Made by a program: the position numbers and the translations under genes. Positions 53,201 to 64,000 of a stretch of 64,000 nt of DNA are shown piece by piece (the first letter of the stretch is position 1; the number at the start of each line of letters is the position of its first letter). The DNA is from Gossypium raimondii. Taxonomy: Eukaryota > Streptophyta > Magnoliopsida > Malvales > Malvaceae. The stretch lies in contig NC_068576.1 of NCBI RefSeq assembly GCF_025698545.1, positions 55,712,094 to 55,776,093 on the forward strand, given 5' to 3'. Below the pieces are notes generated by a model, which did not search any database, had not been told where the DNA came from, and saw only the letters and a list, made by a program, of their open reading frames with translations.

Positions 53201-54886
53201 GTATACAATAATGTTGTTTGAATATATTTAACAGAGAACTTACCTGAAACTCTACACTCACTTCAGGAAATTCTTCTTCTCTGAGCATTTCTCTGCCATT
53301 CTCTGTCAAATCACATTCAGGATTACTTAACCCATTTTTTTTTGGGTACATACCTAACCCGTTAAAGTAGAGGAAAAAGGAACATTTAAACAAACCTACT
53401 TCATTATCCACAATTCCCAACACACTGAAAATAGAAGTGATGAATACATGTCACTTACCATCAAAATGGCTACCATATAACTTTTGAGCAGTATCGTCGA
53501 CTCCACCGGATGAAGCATGAAGACTTGAAGCAGAGTATGAATCTTGCCTCGATGAGGACTCAACACGAGCTGATGCAAATTTGGTCGGTTCAGCAGCAGC
53601 ACATTCCTCACTCTGTGGTATTCTACCCAAATATGAGGTTGCAGGAGCACATATGTCCTCACTACTTGAAGATGGGCGTAAATTTTCACCATCAATGCCA
53701 CTTGATTGAAAAGAACTGTTAGCTGCTCCCATGCTCCTATGAAATGTTCATCCAGCAATACTGGTATCATAATGTGTTCGAATAGAATCATCTTTAACCA
53801 TATAATGCAGCAAGTACTATCATGATCTAGCAAAATCAGAAGATCCTTTACCTATTTGATAGACCTAACTGTGCATCCTTCTCCTCCAGTAAGGCCTGAA
53901 GTTGCAATAACTTTTGATTAAGACGCTTGTTGTCTTTCTTAAGACAGCTAATTGTATTCTTTTCTGAACTGATCTTCAGTAGGGCAGGAAGGCGTGCTTT
54001 GGTTAAGGACATTCGTCAAAATCCCATCATTAATTGAATCACTCTAACGTCAAGGAAAAAGTTATTATATCCGAGGCTTTGCTCATACTAATATCTACTA
54101 GTAACAAAAACATCACCACAATGGATAGCTTTTGAGGCAAAACCTTTCAAGACCAATTTTATTTCAAAATGCAGAAAAATTCCCTAATAAGTAATTCCTA
54201 TGGGCTCTCTGTTAATCTACACATGATTACATAATACATACACAATTTATGCAGAGCGTTTTCAGAAGGAAAGTATCAATTCTAAAGGATATGAGTACCA
54301 TTGAAGATCTCGCTGAAAAAGTTCCTCACAGAAAGACGGAGAGCTTCATACCATTCCTTGGAGAAATATACACGAAACTGAGGATCGATGCTAGGGTTCT
54401 TCACATAAGGAATGGCTGCATTGCATGCTCAACAGAATCAATCAACAAGAGAACAAGAAAACACAATACACAGAAGCCAAAACAAATGAACCTACCAAAC
54501 CAAGCTGTCCAATCAGAACCCTTTAGCAGCAAATCATTCCCATTCATTCCAAAAAACTCCACAACTTTATCTTTCCTCCCGGATTGCAATGCATGAACAA
54601 TGTAACACCGAAGAACAGAGCCCTCCAATTTCAAGAACGTATCAAGCATCGTAGTTTCAGACCACGATGAAAAGCATTGCTTAAAGAAACTAAATAAACC
54701 AACTAATTTCTCGGCATGAAATTTAGGAATATATACGGCGAAAATCAAGTCTACTATCTTATAAACTTGAAACATTTTACCAATATCCGTACATCTCTCA
54801 GTCTCAAAAGCTTGTAATGTATTTGTAAATCCTCTGAAGACCAAAAATTCCCTCACAAGCTCCTCGGCATATTGCATATTCTCCAT
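50248..54886 (-). CDS. LisH/WD40 protein, WDR91 homologue
   Basis: In animals WDR91 acts on endosomes with WDR81, limiting PI3P and aiding Rab7 conversion; the plant role is inferred. Exons (minus): 54886-54496, 54415-54299, 53996-53852, 53736-53459, 53302-53244, 53139-53045, 52688-52586, 52491-52397, 52309-52247, 51718-51643, 51550-51442, 51232-51120, 51034-50976, 50726-50618, 50382-50248; phases close to 648 residues. The N-terminus MENMQYAEELVREFLVFRGF is LisH-like and followed by a helical region. A coiled coil around residues 170-217 includes KKDNKRLNQKLLQLQALLEEKD. A Ser-rich linker follows. About six WD40 units from residue ~330 to the end include FSASGNNIASASVDGTVRIW, GTADGGIKAWNV, SATDGMIHMF, LGSDGKIFEW and TGSADNSVRVTSIL. 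A probable 5' UTR intron lies at 55038-54898. Confidence 0.9.
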
Positions 54887-54897
54887 CCTATACTATC

Positions 54898-55038
54898 TAC
54901 AGAAACAACGATAACCTTCAGCATTATTAACTTGTTGAATCCATGAATCAACCAAATATCAATTGAATTATGATAAAAAAAATTACGAAAACAAAAATTC
55001 AGCCGAAGCATGAATATGAAGGATACCAAATTAATTAC
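54898..55038 (-). other. Probable 5' UTR intron of the WDR91-like gene
   Basis: On the minus strand AAACCCTAG|GTAATT could be a donor at 55039/55038, and TTTCTGTAG|ATAGTATAGG an acceptor ending at 54897, 11 bases before the ATG. The leader upstream is less AT-rich. No transcript data. Confidence 0.4.
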
Positions 55039-57797
55039 CTAGGGTTTGGTGTAATTGTCATTCTCGATATGTAAAAATTGGGGAGATTAGATGGAAATTT
55101 GTACCTTACAGAGTTACAGGGAAGTCGAACGTCGATGGGAAGCAAAACGTACAGATTAGATTAGACCTTGAATTTTGAAACTTGGTTGAAGAAAAGAATC
55201 TTTGGATTCCTCGATGGGAATTTAATTAGGGATTCGGTGCTTCAAATAAACAATGATTTTTATGTACTACTTGTTTGGTTAAATTGCTGGAAGCATCTTA
55301 TGCTATTGCGTAGCGTACCATACACACTTATCATTAGCTATTGCCTATTGCTATTTTTTTTTTACTTTTAACCAATTATCTATTATTACTATAATTACTA
55401 TAAATAAAAGTTCCTTTTAAATGTGAAATATTCATTTCGGATTAATTATTTTTTTAATAATTTTATTATCGGTTTTGTCCCTCCCAACCCAAAAATAAGA
55501 GGATAATGCGTTTCAACGCACTCAAATCCACGTTCTCCTATATTAATAATAATTTTTATGTCAATCGAGTTAAGACTCAATTAACAGTTAATTAAATTAA
55601 TTAGTTATGTTTTAATTTCATATTTAATATTTGAAAAACGGTTAAAAATTAATAATTTTTCTTTTATATAGGTTTGAATTAATGCAATTTCATTTAAACG
55701 TAAACTTTTATTTTATCATTTTCATTTTTAGAAAACAATTTTATTTAAAGACTTTTATTGATAGAGTGTAATTTATGTCATATTTGATAATATAAATTGT
55801 AATTACACAAATGACTTTAAATTTTAAAAAGCATAATTATTATAAAAGTATCAATAATATTTGAGAAAAAAAATTATAAACAAGTAACAATACCTGAAAA
55901 GTATTTAGCAATAGAGCTGCTCATAAGTTGGGCCACCTGCTCAAGCCTAAAGGCTTGCTCAAAAAATAGAAGGTTTGGACAAAATACGAGACTCGTAAAA
56001 TGAGATTGGGTAAAATTTAAGACCCATTTTCTATATGTGCTAAGCCTTGGGCAAGATTTTTTGACCCCGAGTCTGGCTTGATCTGGCCCAACCCGAATAT
56101 ATTATATTATAAAAAATATTATATTAATTATATATGTTAAATAATTATTATATATATTTATATTTATATTTATATCAATTCATTAACCCAATAACAATTA
56201 AACTCATTACCTAAAACCTAAAAAATACAAATTTACCCAACTAAATAACACATCTCGAATATAAAATTTTAAAATTTATATTTAATACAATAAAATATTT
56301 ATTATATTTATTTGTGTTTTTTAATATAAATATTTTTTAATGTGTTAGAAAACATTTATTTTAGTTTTTTTAGTGCATTTAGTGTATTAGATTTTTTTAA
56401 ATTTTATTTTTAAATAAAAATTAATCTAAAAAATTAAATATAGGCAACTCAAACCAGGTTCACTTTACCTATTTTAAATTGAACCGAGTTTGAACAAAAA
56501 TAAGTCAATTTTTCAAGTCAAACCCGAGCTTAAAAAATTGGCCAATACATTGCATGACCCGCCCTAACCCAAAAGCACTTATATTTAACAATATGATTAC
56601 TCTTTTTTTTAGGAAAGCAATATGATTACTAATTACTCCGGCGTTTCTTTTTTGTTGGGCTATTCTCTCTAACATTATACATATATTCTTGTTATCATCA
56701 ATTGGTAATTTAGTTATGTAATTTAGTTAAATGTAATATAAATAATTTATAATATATATGTAATTTAGTGAATTTAGTAGTTCAAAATATATAGGAAATC
56801 AAAATTCGTCATTAAAAATTTTAAATTGTGTATGAGAATGTTTAGAAAATAGTAGGGTAATCGGATTTGAATGTAATTATTTTGTAATCACCACATAATT
56901 ATTTAAATTCTCATTCTCCCCTAAGAATTGAATAGTGTAATTGACGTGCTTCAATTAAACTTAATTCAATAAAATCACTAAATATATCAGTTGTCCAAAC
57001 ATACTACATATATATAATTACAAACAATTACACTCAAATAAATTTGCTAAGTTACTTTCAGACGTGTTATTAGTCAAAACAAACACATTTTCTAATTTTT
57101 ACAAATTTTATTTTAATTTTTCCAAAAACAATTTTAAAACTATAATCATGCACATTCTTTTAAATGTTTTCCATTTTCAAGAAAACATGAACGAAAATGA
57201 AAATCGCATTTTTAAAACGAAACGCAACTTTTGATTTTCTTCTCACTCCATTCTCGTTTGTTCTTTTTAGTTTGAAGTAACTTAATTATTTTTATTAAAA
57301 TATTTCATATTTTTACATTTCTATTAAACTCATTTTTTTCACCATCCAATTATCTTCTATTTCTATATACATTTTAATAAATTCTCATTCTCATTCTACC
57401 AAATGTTGGTTGTTTTATTTTATACCATTTCTAAATTATTCATAAATTTTATATCCTTAAATTTTAAGATCAAGTTTTAAAAATTTTATTAATTGAGTTT
57501 TAGTTTAATTGACATATTGGTATACGATGCTAAAAAGCATAAGCATGAATTCAACCCATAGCCTCTAAAACATAAAACATTCTTATATAAAATTAAAATC
57601 GGATATCGACTAAACATAGTTTTCAAAATTTAGCTTAGATATCATCATAATTCATAATCATACTATAAAAGAATAAATCAAAAGAATATATATAAATATA
57701 ATGGGTATTATTCTTTCTTCATGAAACCCCATCATGCTTAATCATGTATGCAGGCCTTGCTCTGCAGAAACTTGAAAGAAACCTCATAATATCATAA
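55039..57797. other. Intergenic, WDR91-like promoter then AT-rich repeats
   Basis: The first ~120 bp are the WDR91-like leader and promoter. The rest is AT-rich, with a dispersed repeat at 55905-56585 and no gene. Confidence 0.55.
55905..56585 (+). repeat. Dispersed repeat with 'GGGCC...CCCGAG...CTGGCCCAACCCG' motifs, copy B
   Basis: Starts with GGGCCACCTGCTCAAGCC, then GACCCATTTTCTATATG, then a GCCTTGGGCAAGATTTTTTG block, then an AT core, then CAAGTCAAACCCGAGC and GACCCGCCCTAACCC. The same plan, more decayed, is at 21690-22140. No coding potential. Confidence 0.5.
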
Positions 57798-58175
57798 TCA
57801 CAGCACTTTATTACTTATAATGCATCTCTCAGCTTCACGTATTTGCTTACTCACGATCTCCTGCTCCATTAAATTCAAGTCCAGCTGATACCCAACCCGG
57901 TAGGAACCCGCGAGTGTACTCAGCAAAGCCAAAAAATACATTAAAGACGATAACATGGAAAAAGCAAAAGGCAGCCACAAGTTATGGCAATGACCTGATG
58001 AAGAATAATAAGCTTGTTTGGTAATAGAGATGAAAGCTATGGCTTGGAAAACAAGGTAAGCAATGGTTAATTGCAGTGCTTTCTTCTGATAGACCTGCAT
58101 ATTCCTCTTTTGTTTCTCGGCTAAAAGGCTTAATTCTTTGAAGATTTTGGTAAGCTGTTCAAGGTGTTCAGCCAT
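57798..58175 (-). CDS. Small plant membrane protein of unknown function
   Basis: Single exon, 125 residues from the ATG at 58175 (MAEHLEQLTKIFKELSLL); an in-frame upstream stretch reaching 58229 lacks any feature and is left out. An N-terminal amphipathic helix (HLEQLTKIFKELSLLAEKQ) is probably a short coiled coil. Two hydrophobic segments near residues 32-50 (LQLTIAYLVFQAIAFISI) and 66-90 (LWLPFAFSMLSSLMYFLALL) look like membrane spans, and a charged C-terminal helix follows (LMEQEIVSKQIREAERC). Similar small two-span proteins exist in dicots, but I cannot name a function. Balanced composition and codon-like structure over 125 codons in an AT-rich region support a real gene. Confidence 0.65.
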   Translation of the reverse strand: MAEHLEQLTKIFKELSLLAEKQKRNMQVYQKKALQLTIAYLVFQAIAFISITKQAYYSSSGHCHNLWLPFAFSMLSSLMYFLALLSTLAGSYRVGYQLDLNLMEQEIVSKQIREAERCIISNKVL

Positions 58176-58230
58176 GGTAAGTATAGTAGCTGTACTGCTT
58201 GCTGTCAATGTAAAAACAGTGTAAAACACT

Positions 58231-58262
<32 letters not shown>

Positions 58263-60231
58263 TATACGCTAACATAGAAAAGAAAAAGAAAAAAAGAGAA
58301 CTTTTTGGATATGGAAGCGCGTTTTGTTCAATTTCCTGGTGTCCTTCAAATGCAAATTCCAGGAAGATGAGATTTAATGGGAAAAACTGACTTTTTGTTG
58401 TTGTTGTTGTTGCATTATTGTAAATTATCTGGGTATACTCGTTTTTGACTTTGCATGTATTTATTTGTTCATGCTTGTTTCTGGGAAAGAAAGGTAAAGA
58501 CTAAAAACCTCGTGAAAATGAGAAAATGTTAGTGCAAGTCTCTTTAATTTGTGCTTGACGTGATGGAATTTGCATATGGGTCAACGAGGAAAAAACACAT
58601 GAAACGAGGGGGCTATGTTGCAATATCAGCGTATGACGTTTTCAGTGTAAAGCGGCGATTCCAGGGGTTAAGAACAGAGTTTAATGATCCCACAGTCTTT
58701 CATTTTTTTTTGCAAATAAAAGACTAGTTGCACCTAAATTATGGTATTAATCCCTGTATCTTATAAAAATTGGCTTTAATTTGGTATTTTTATTACTTTT
58801 AAAATTTTACCCTTCGTTAAGTTATGACATTTTTAAAATTGGCTTAATTAAATTGCACCCTAAATTATATTTTTTAAAATTTGATTTTTATTTCTTTGGT
58901 TAAAAATCGAATTTAAATTATTTTTTCGTTATTTAAATCACTTTAAATCTTATCGCTGTTTAAAAAATTTTATTGACTAGTTATATCATACCACATCAGC
59001 ATCCATGTGTTATTTTTATTTTATTTTATAATTTTATATCAATTAAAAACAATTCTCTTCCCCCACCCGACCCTCTCAGAAATCCCCTTATTGGAGTAGG
59101 AATTGAACCCATCGTGAAATTGGTGCATACAATGTACTGCAGGCAAGATGAGAAGAACATGCAACCACATGATATTAACGGTAAAGCAGTGTTAAGTTCA
59201 AAATCCCTATGCTGCAAGCTAGTTTTTAGTAACAAAATATGCATTTATTGACATGGGCAAACAAAATGTAGGAATAGTTTATGGTGTAATTTGTCAATTA
59301 ATCCTTTAAATTTTGATGCTTCAAACATATTATCATGTTATTTCAATTTATTACTCACGAAAAATTTGATAATGGATTAACGATGACCATTTGCGTCAAG
59401 ACTAATATTTTCGAAAGCATAGAAACTTAGAATGATACTGTTTAAGTTTAGACTAAAATTTTAAAAATCAAAAAGTATATGGATTAAAATTGACCAATCC
59501 AAAAAGTACAGAGACTAAAAATAATCAAATTAAAATAAATAACTTTTGCAAAGTATAGAAACTAATATCATAATTTAACTTTTTTTTTTTGTTCTATGTG
59601 TTTAGTTTGTTTAATAACTTCGTTATCCAAAGTCTACAGCTTTTGTTTCGTTGTAGGGTTCCAGGATGATATTTTGCTAAACAGACAGATGAGACTCACT
59701 TTTTTAGATTTAAAATTTTAAATCTAATTGTTCGAAATATGATATAAAAAACTCGTAATAAAAATATAATTTTGTAATAAATTTGAATTTAACATAAAGA
59801 ATTTTACAATATTAACAATTGGACTTATATTTTTAATTTAAAAATAAAATAATTAAAATTTTAAAATAAAAACAAAAAATAAATTCCGAATATAGGAAAA
59901 CTTTCATCATATTTTAACTTTATAAAATGTATAAAAGAACTTATAAAAAAATTAAAAATGATTAGGACAGACAAAAATGAAAAAATGATTTAAAATATGA
60001 AAATCGGACGTAGGTAGTGTCTTAAAAACAAGGGTTGGCTTACTTTTGAGAAAAAGAACCCACACAACCAATGAAATGAATTTCCTTCTATGTTTTCTTT
60101 CTTGCTTTCAAGAAACAATGAATAGGACGATGACAATCATTGATGAAATTATAATTTAATAACCAAAAAAATAAAACTAGAACATTGGGTCATTAAGCAT
60201 CCAAAAGTTCAGTTCTTATTAATCTTTTTCA
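58176..60231. other. Intergenic between the small membrane protein gene and the receptor kinase
   Basis: The promoter side holds a TA/GA microsatellite. About 58720-58960 and 59280-59580 resemble dispersed AT-rich phrases seen at 8740-8870 (AATTAAAATTGACCAA...AAAGTATAGAxACTAA). A less AT-rich patch at 59050-59170 has no recognisable coding content. The last ~60 bp are the kinase 3' UTR. Confidence 0.5.
58230..58263. repeat. Compound (TA)n(GA)n microsatellite
   Basis: A TATATATATATATA run followed by about nine GA units, ~60 bp upstream of the small membrane protein ATG, on the leader or promoter side. Confidence 0.9.
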
Positions 60232-63130
60232 TCATCTAGGTGACATTGTAGAGTAACTGCAGGTAGCCCGAGATGATGTACCAGTACAGGTAGTCATTGT
60301 AAACGAGCTTGATTGATTAAAATCTCTTTTCATTGCTCTGTAAACCTGTTCCAACCCTTCCTCAACCAGTTCCAAAACTGTTTGAGGCATCGGCGGTGCC
60401 CCGATATCCATCGAACCTTCGAGCATTTTCACCACTTCCCCCATTGAAGGTCTCATGGAGACCTCATCTTGTATGCACCAAAAGGCAACTTTCAGTGCTC
60501 TCGTCAACTCTTCTTCGTCGACTGCACCTCCTAGTCGCTTATCCACGGCTTTAAGTGGCGTTCCGTTTGTCATCTCCTGCGGGAATCATTGGTGATATAA
60601 TAAGTATAAGATTCGAGGATGGATCATTAGGACTAAAGGGTATATACCTTATAGGCCCATCCAGGGTAAAAGAAGTCTTCGGCATCGTAAGACATGTCGA
60701 GGTTTCTTCGGCCACCGAGAATCTCCAAAAGTAGCATTCCATAACTGTAAACATCGGCCTTTACGGTTATAGGACGATTGCTAACCCATTCCGGTGCTAA
60801 ATACCCTCTAGTACCTCTTACCATAGTGACAACATGTGAGTGCTCTCTTCCCATCAACTTAGCTAGTCCGAAATCCGATACTTTGGGGCAAAAGTTCTCG
60901 TCCAAAAGGATATTTTCCGGCTTGATGTCACAGTGTATTATTCGGTTCCTGCATTGCTCGTGAAAATAAGCAATCCCTTGTGCAGTCGCGACAGCAATAT
61001 GGAACCGAGTTGGCCAATACAGTAACCTATCCCGGCACTGATAGGAAGGAAATATCCACTTGTCCAAGGATCCATTTTTCATGAACTCATAAACCAGAAG
61101 ACTGCCAACAAAAACACAAAAATAGACACGAAACTGAACTGCCTATTTGATTAAAACGAATTGAATAGAGAACGATAAGTGATTCGGAATTTCAGATGAC
61201 TTACCGGTGTGAACCCTCGGAGCAGTAACCGCACAGGCGAACCAAGTTCATATGATGCATAGATCCAATTGTATTCACTTCAGTTATGAACTCCTTTTGT
61301 CCATGCGGGAAAACACGGTCGAGTTTCTTCACGGCAATTAATGTACCATCCGAAAGGCTTCCTTTATATACACTTCCGAATCCTCCTGCAAAAGATCACA
61401 ACAGTTGTAAATATTTGTATAACTAAAAGAAATCTATTTACTGTTTTTTACCTGTTCCGAGCAGCTGAGAAAAATTGCTAGTACGAAGCTGCAAATCGCG
61501 GTAGCTGAAATGCAACGGAGCCCCTTCCAAGATCAAAGAGCTTTCAATGGATCTTTTTAGATATCTTTTCCTATGAACATTGTAATACAGTAGTAGACAC
61601 AATAGGCCAATGAGGACACCCATGGCTAATACAATTGGAATAACCAAAACCTTCTCGTGAACATTCGAAGCATCACCAGAGCCAGACCCTCCTGTATCAC
61701 CACCTGGTTCCAATGACACATTGGACCTGACTTTCACAAACAGGGTTGAACCAGGGTCCTCAAATCCTCCATAGTCCAGGCTCTTCAGGATCCAGCAGTA
61801 CGGTTTCTCGTCGTCCAACCCGTAAACCGATGCAACGCAGTCACAATCTAATAAACAAGCATCACCACACCTCGAGACCGTGGCAATGTCACTGTAATTA
61901 GCCAACACCGAAGCGTAAGAGAAGTAGTAGTTGGTTTGTTGTACCGTTGCAATCTTAAAGTCCGAAGTCCGGTTTTTGTTCCTACGATCGCAGTTTTCGG
62001 TCACTGATGAGTTCCGCGAACAATAGGATTCACCGGCTGCACCGTTTACCTTAGAAGTACCGGGGAAGCATGTACAAGAAGCATTTGTCTTGCTTCTATC
62101 CAAATTACATATTCCATTGCCACATATGCCGGGAATGTCACAAGGGTTCGAGACTGCCGCCCATTCAGGCACCCATTGACGTGAACCATTAACATCGTTA
62201 TCCCATCTATACAAACGTAGATTGCCATTAGTCTCGATGATCAACCTCCTTAGGACCAATAATCGTACATTCGATTTATTCGTAGCCGAAGATAAACCGT
62301 CATAGTCTCCATCATTCTTGTACACATAAATTGCACCATTTGATGATTGTCCATACACAACTCCGAAGCTTCCCGCTTCATCTAACACCGCAACGACATC
62401 GCCGGTAACATTGGATATATCCGGCGAAGCCCAATAGGAGTAGTTTGTGTAACCTTCAGGGGAATCATCAATAGAGTGAGGCAGGTTGTATGTTAAGGCA
62501 AGGGTTAACGAAGTAGGCTGTTGAAGCATCTTGAGTCCATAATAGCCACCGTGAGACGGCGATTTCGATGATGTTAATTCAAGTGACACCGTCAAGGCTT
62601 GGTTAGGTAGAAGCGTATCGGTCGGATACGCAAAACTCTGCCATGCAAGGCGGTTGTTAGCAGTATAAAGAATGAAATTGCCGGATTCCGACATGACAGC
62701 GAACTCAACTCGGCTTCCCGACGTGTTCGACGTCCAAACGGTAATGTCCCCGTCGATGAGTACGAGGTTTCCGGTGGTGTCTAGCTCCACGAGTGCATCT
62801 TTCGTGACTAGAGAGTTCCTATAAAGATGAAAAGTTAGCTTAAACATAATCAAAGAATTATTAATGAAACTATAAAGTAAAAACATACCTATTAGCAGAC
62901 CAGACCATGGTTCTGTCTCCAGGAAGGTCGGCAAACCAAATTCCGAGCAGAAACCGGTCACGAGTCTCCGACGGGGTGAAACCAAAAGCAAAGGTTCCAT
63001 TATCGGAAACCCAAGGTGGTCCTTGGTCACTAGCCAGCAACCTTGAACCTAAACCAATTTGGCCAGCAATGCAGTCCCCCGACAATCCAACCAAAACCAC
63101 GAAAAACAACAGCACACAAGTAATAGCCAT
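60232..63130 (-). CDS. G-type lectin S-receptor-like serine/threonine kinase (At5g24080 type)
   Basis: Plasma-membrane receptor kinase with a lectin ectodomain, a class often linked to defence or self-recognition. Exons (minus): 63130-62889, 62818-61452, 61385-61205, 61101-60648, 60576-60232; phases close to 862 residues. The start ATG is 63130; an in-frame TTG farther out is not used. Order: signal peptide (1-23), B-lectin domain (about 25-150), S-locus-like region, EGF-like cysteines CDIPGICGNGIC near 306, PAN/apple-like cysteines CGDACLLDCDC near 402, transmembrane segment near 470-494 with a basic stop (HRKRYLKR), kinase domain from about 530. Kinase motifs: GTGGFGSVYKG, VAVKK-type IAVKKL, HCDIKPEN near 652, DFGLAKL, GTRGYLAPEW. 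Cys in HCD makes it a non-RD kinase. No damage is seen. Confidence 0.93.
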
Positions 63131-64000
63131 GGAGATTCCCAGTGGCAAGTAAAAACACCATTAAAAAGAAAATCAAGAGCTTTTTCAAATTGGGAATGGC
63201 AATCTTTTATACTGCATGAGAACCATAGCAGAAGGTGAAAAGAACCCATTGTGGGGCACAGATCATTTAACCACATGTACAGAGGTGGGTGAGCTAAAAC
63301 TTTGAAAAAAAACAATGGTCGGCTAGTGATGAGTGACACAGTGCCACGTGTTTAACCATTTGTGGTGTCCAGTCCTGGAGATGTGAGCAACCGAAAGGAC
63401 AAAGGCCATTGACACGTAACTCAAAAGTCAAAAAGCTATGTTATTATATGAGATGATGAGCAGTATTTTATTATTTTTTCACAGCTTTGACATTGTTGCG
63501 GTTACGTGAATATGTGCGCGCACTGCACTTATCAGCTTCTATGGGGGTAAAAGTAAATTACATTTTGCTTTCTTGTTTTCATTAAAAATTATATTTAATT
63601 TATAAGTTAGATTAAAAGGTAAATTAATTTTTTTATTAAAATTTTTGTTTATTTTATTGTTAAAAATTAATTTTACGTATTAACATGAATTATACATGAC
63701 ATCTCGGTGTTATTATTAAGTTATTCTATTAGTTACATTAAATTTTAACAATAAAATTAAAAGAAATTTTAATAGAAAAATAAATGATTTTTATCTTACA
63801 TAAAAATATTAATTTATTTGAATTTCAGTAAAAAGATAAAACCCAATCAGTAGTTTTACTGTTTGTTCGGCTGTAAAATTTATTCTTTTGACTTTCTTTT
63901 GTTATTTGGATAGATGAGAGTTAGGTCTTACAAAATCATTATTGATTGAAAGTCCTGATTTCGCTGAAATTTTGGTATAGTAGCTAATAATTTCTGAACT
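63131..64000. other. Upstream region of the receptor kinase
   Basis: The leader and promoter occupy roughly 63131-63500 and include a CACGTG G-box at 63345-63350. The rest is AT-rich. No gene is seen up to the window end. Confidence 0.55.
63345..63350. promoter_or_regulatory. G-box (CACGTG) before the receptor kinase
   Basis: The palindromic bHLH/bZIP core CACGTG, in GCCACGTG context, lies ~215 bp upstream of the ATG; a second ACGT core (GACACGTAAC) lies near 63412. Position fits a promoter element; use is not shown. Confidence 0.45.

Noticed and set aside
54249-54596. 115-residue plus-strand open frame
   Set aside because: Antisense to WDR91-like exons 1-2 and the intron between them.
59050-59170. 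Less AT-rich patch with an open frame on both strands
   Set aside because: Short, no motif, no splice context; might be a repeat edge but cannot be supported as a gene.
63131-63148. Upstream start of the receptor kinase
   Set aside because: The codon is TTG, not ATG; the ATG at 63130 opens a clean signal peptide.

Overview
This is nuclear DNA from a dicot plant. Genes have many short exons with AT-rich introns and GT-AG boundaries. Intergenic DNA is very AT-rich and full of decayed mobile elements. The style of the Mutator-like element, the plant-mobile-domain (PMD) gene and the LTR ends resembles Gossypium (cotton, Malvaceae). That placement comes from memory of such elements, not from a search.

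Layout. (1) 1-5256 (+): 3' part of an ABCC10-type MRP transporter whose 5' end lies outside the window. (2) 6146-12478 (-): tandem array of three pectate lyase genes. Copies 1 and 3 look intact; the middle copy is a pseudogene with a ~566-bp internal deletion. (3) 12479-21321: AT-rich spacer, then two tandem intronless class III (GH18) chitinase genes (+). Their flanks also occur at ~15.0-15.8 kb without a gene, which suggests a lost unit. (4) ~22.4-31.4 kb: a degraded Mutator-like element (MULE) with a broken PMD gene (+) and a broken MURA transposase (-). The transposase is split by a 2.7-kb solo LTR with a perfect 5-bp target-site duplication. (5) 32576-38429 (+): plastidial pyruvate kinase (PKP2/beta type), 12 exons. 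One intron is GC-AG; another holds a perfect inverted repeat with a G-quadruplex motif in its loop. (6) 38899-39081: a perfect 76-bp-arm fold-back. (7) 39737-48876 (+): TIMELESS/Tof1 homologue, 19 exons, with a duplicated C-terminal module. (8) 50248-54886 (-): LisH/WD40 protein like WDR91, 15 exons, convergent with TIMELESS. (9) 57798-58175 (-): a small plant membrane protein of unknown function. (10) 60232-63130 (-): a G-type lectin receptor-like kinase of the At5g24080 type with a non-RD (HCD) kinase.

Functional themes. Chitinases, pectate lyases and the lectin receptor kinase act at the cell surface or apoplast. Pyruvate kinase supplies plastid pyruvate; TIMELESS protects replication forks; the WD40 protein probably acts in endosomal traffic; the ABCC protein is a transporter. 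From memory, PKP2 and TIMELESS are also neighbours in Arabidopsis (At5g52920/At5g52910), and a class III chitinase and this receptor-kinase type are neighbours there (At5g24090/At5g24080). The window may therefore join two ancestral blocks.

Exon borders below were set by reading splice sites and checking that phases add up. All five multi-exon models above 1 kb of coding sequence close in frame. No RNA gene, CRISPR array or bacterial-type feature was seen.
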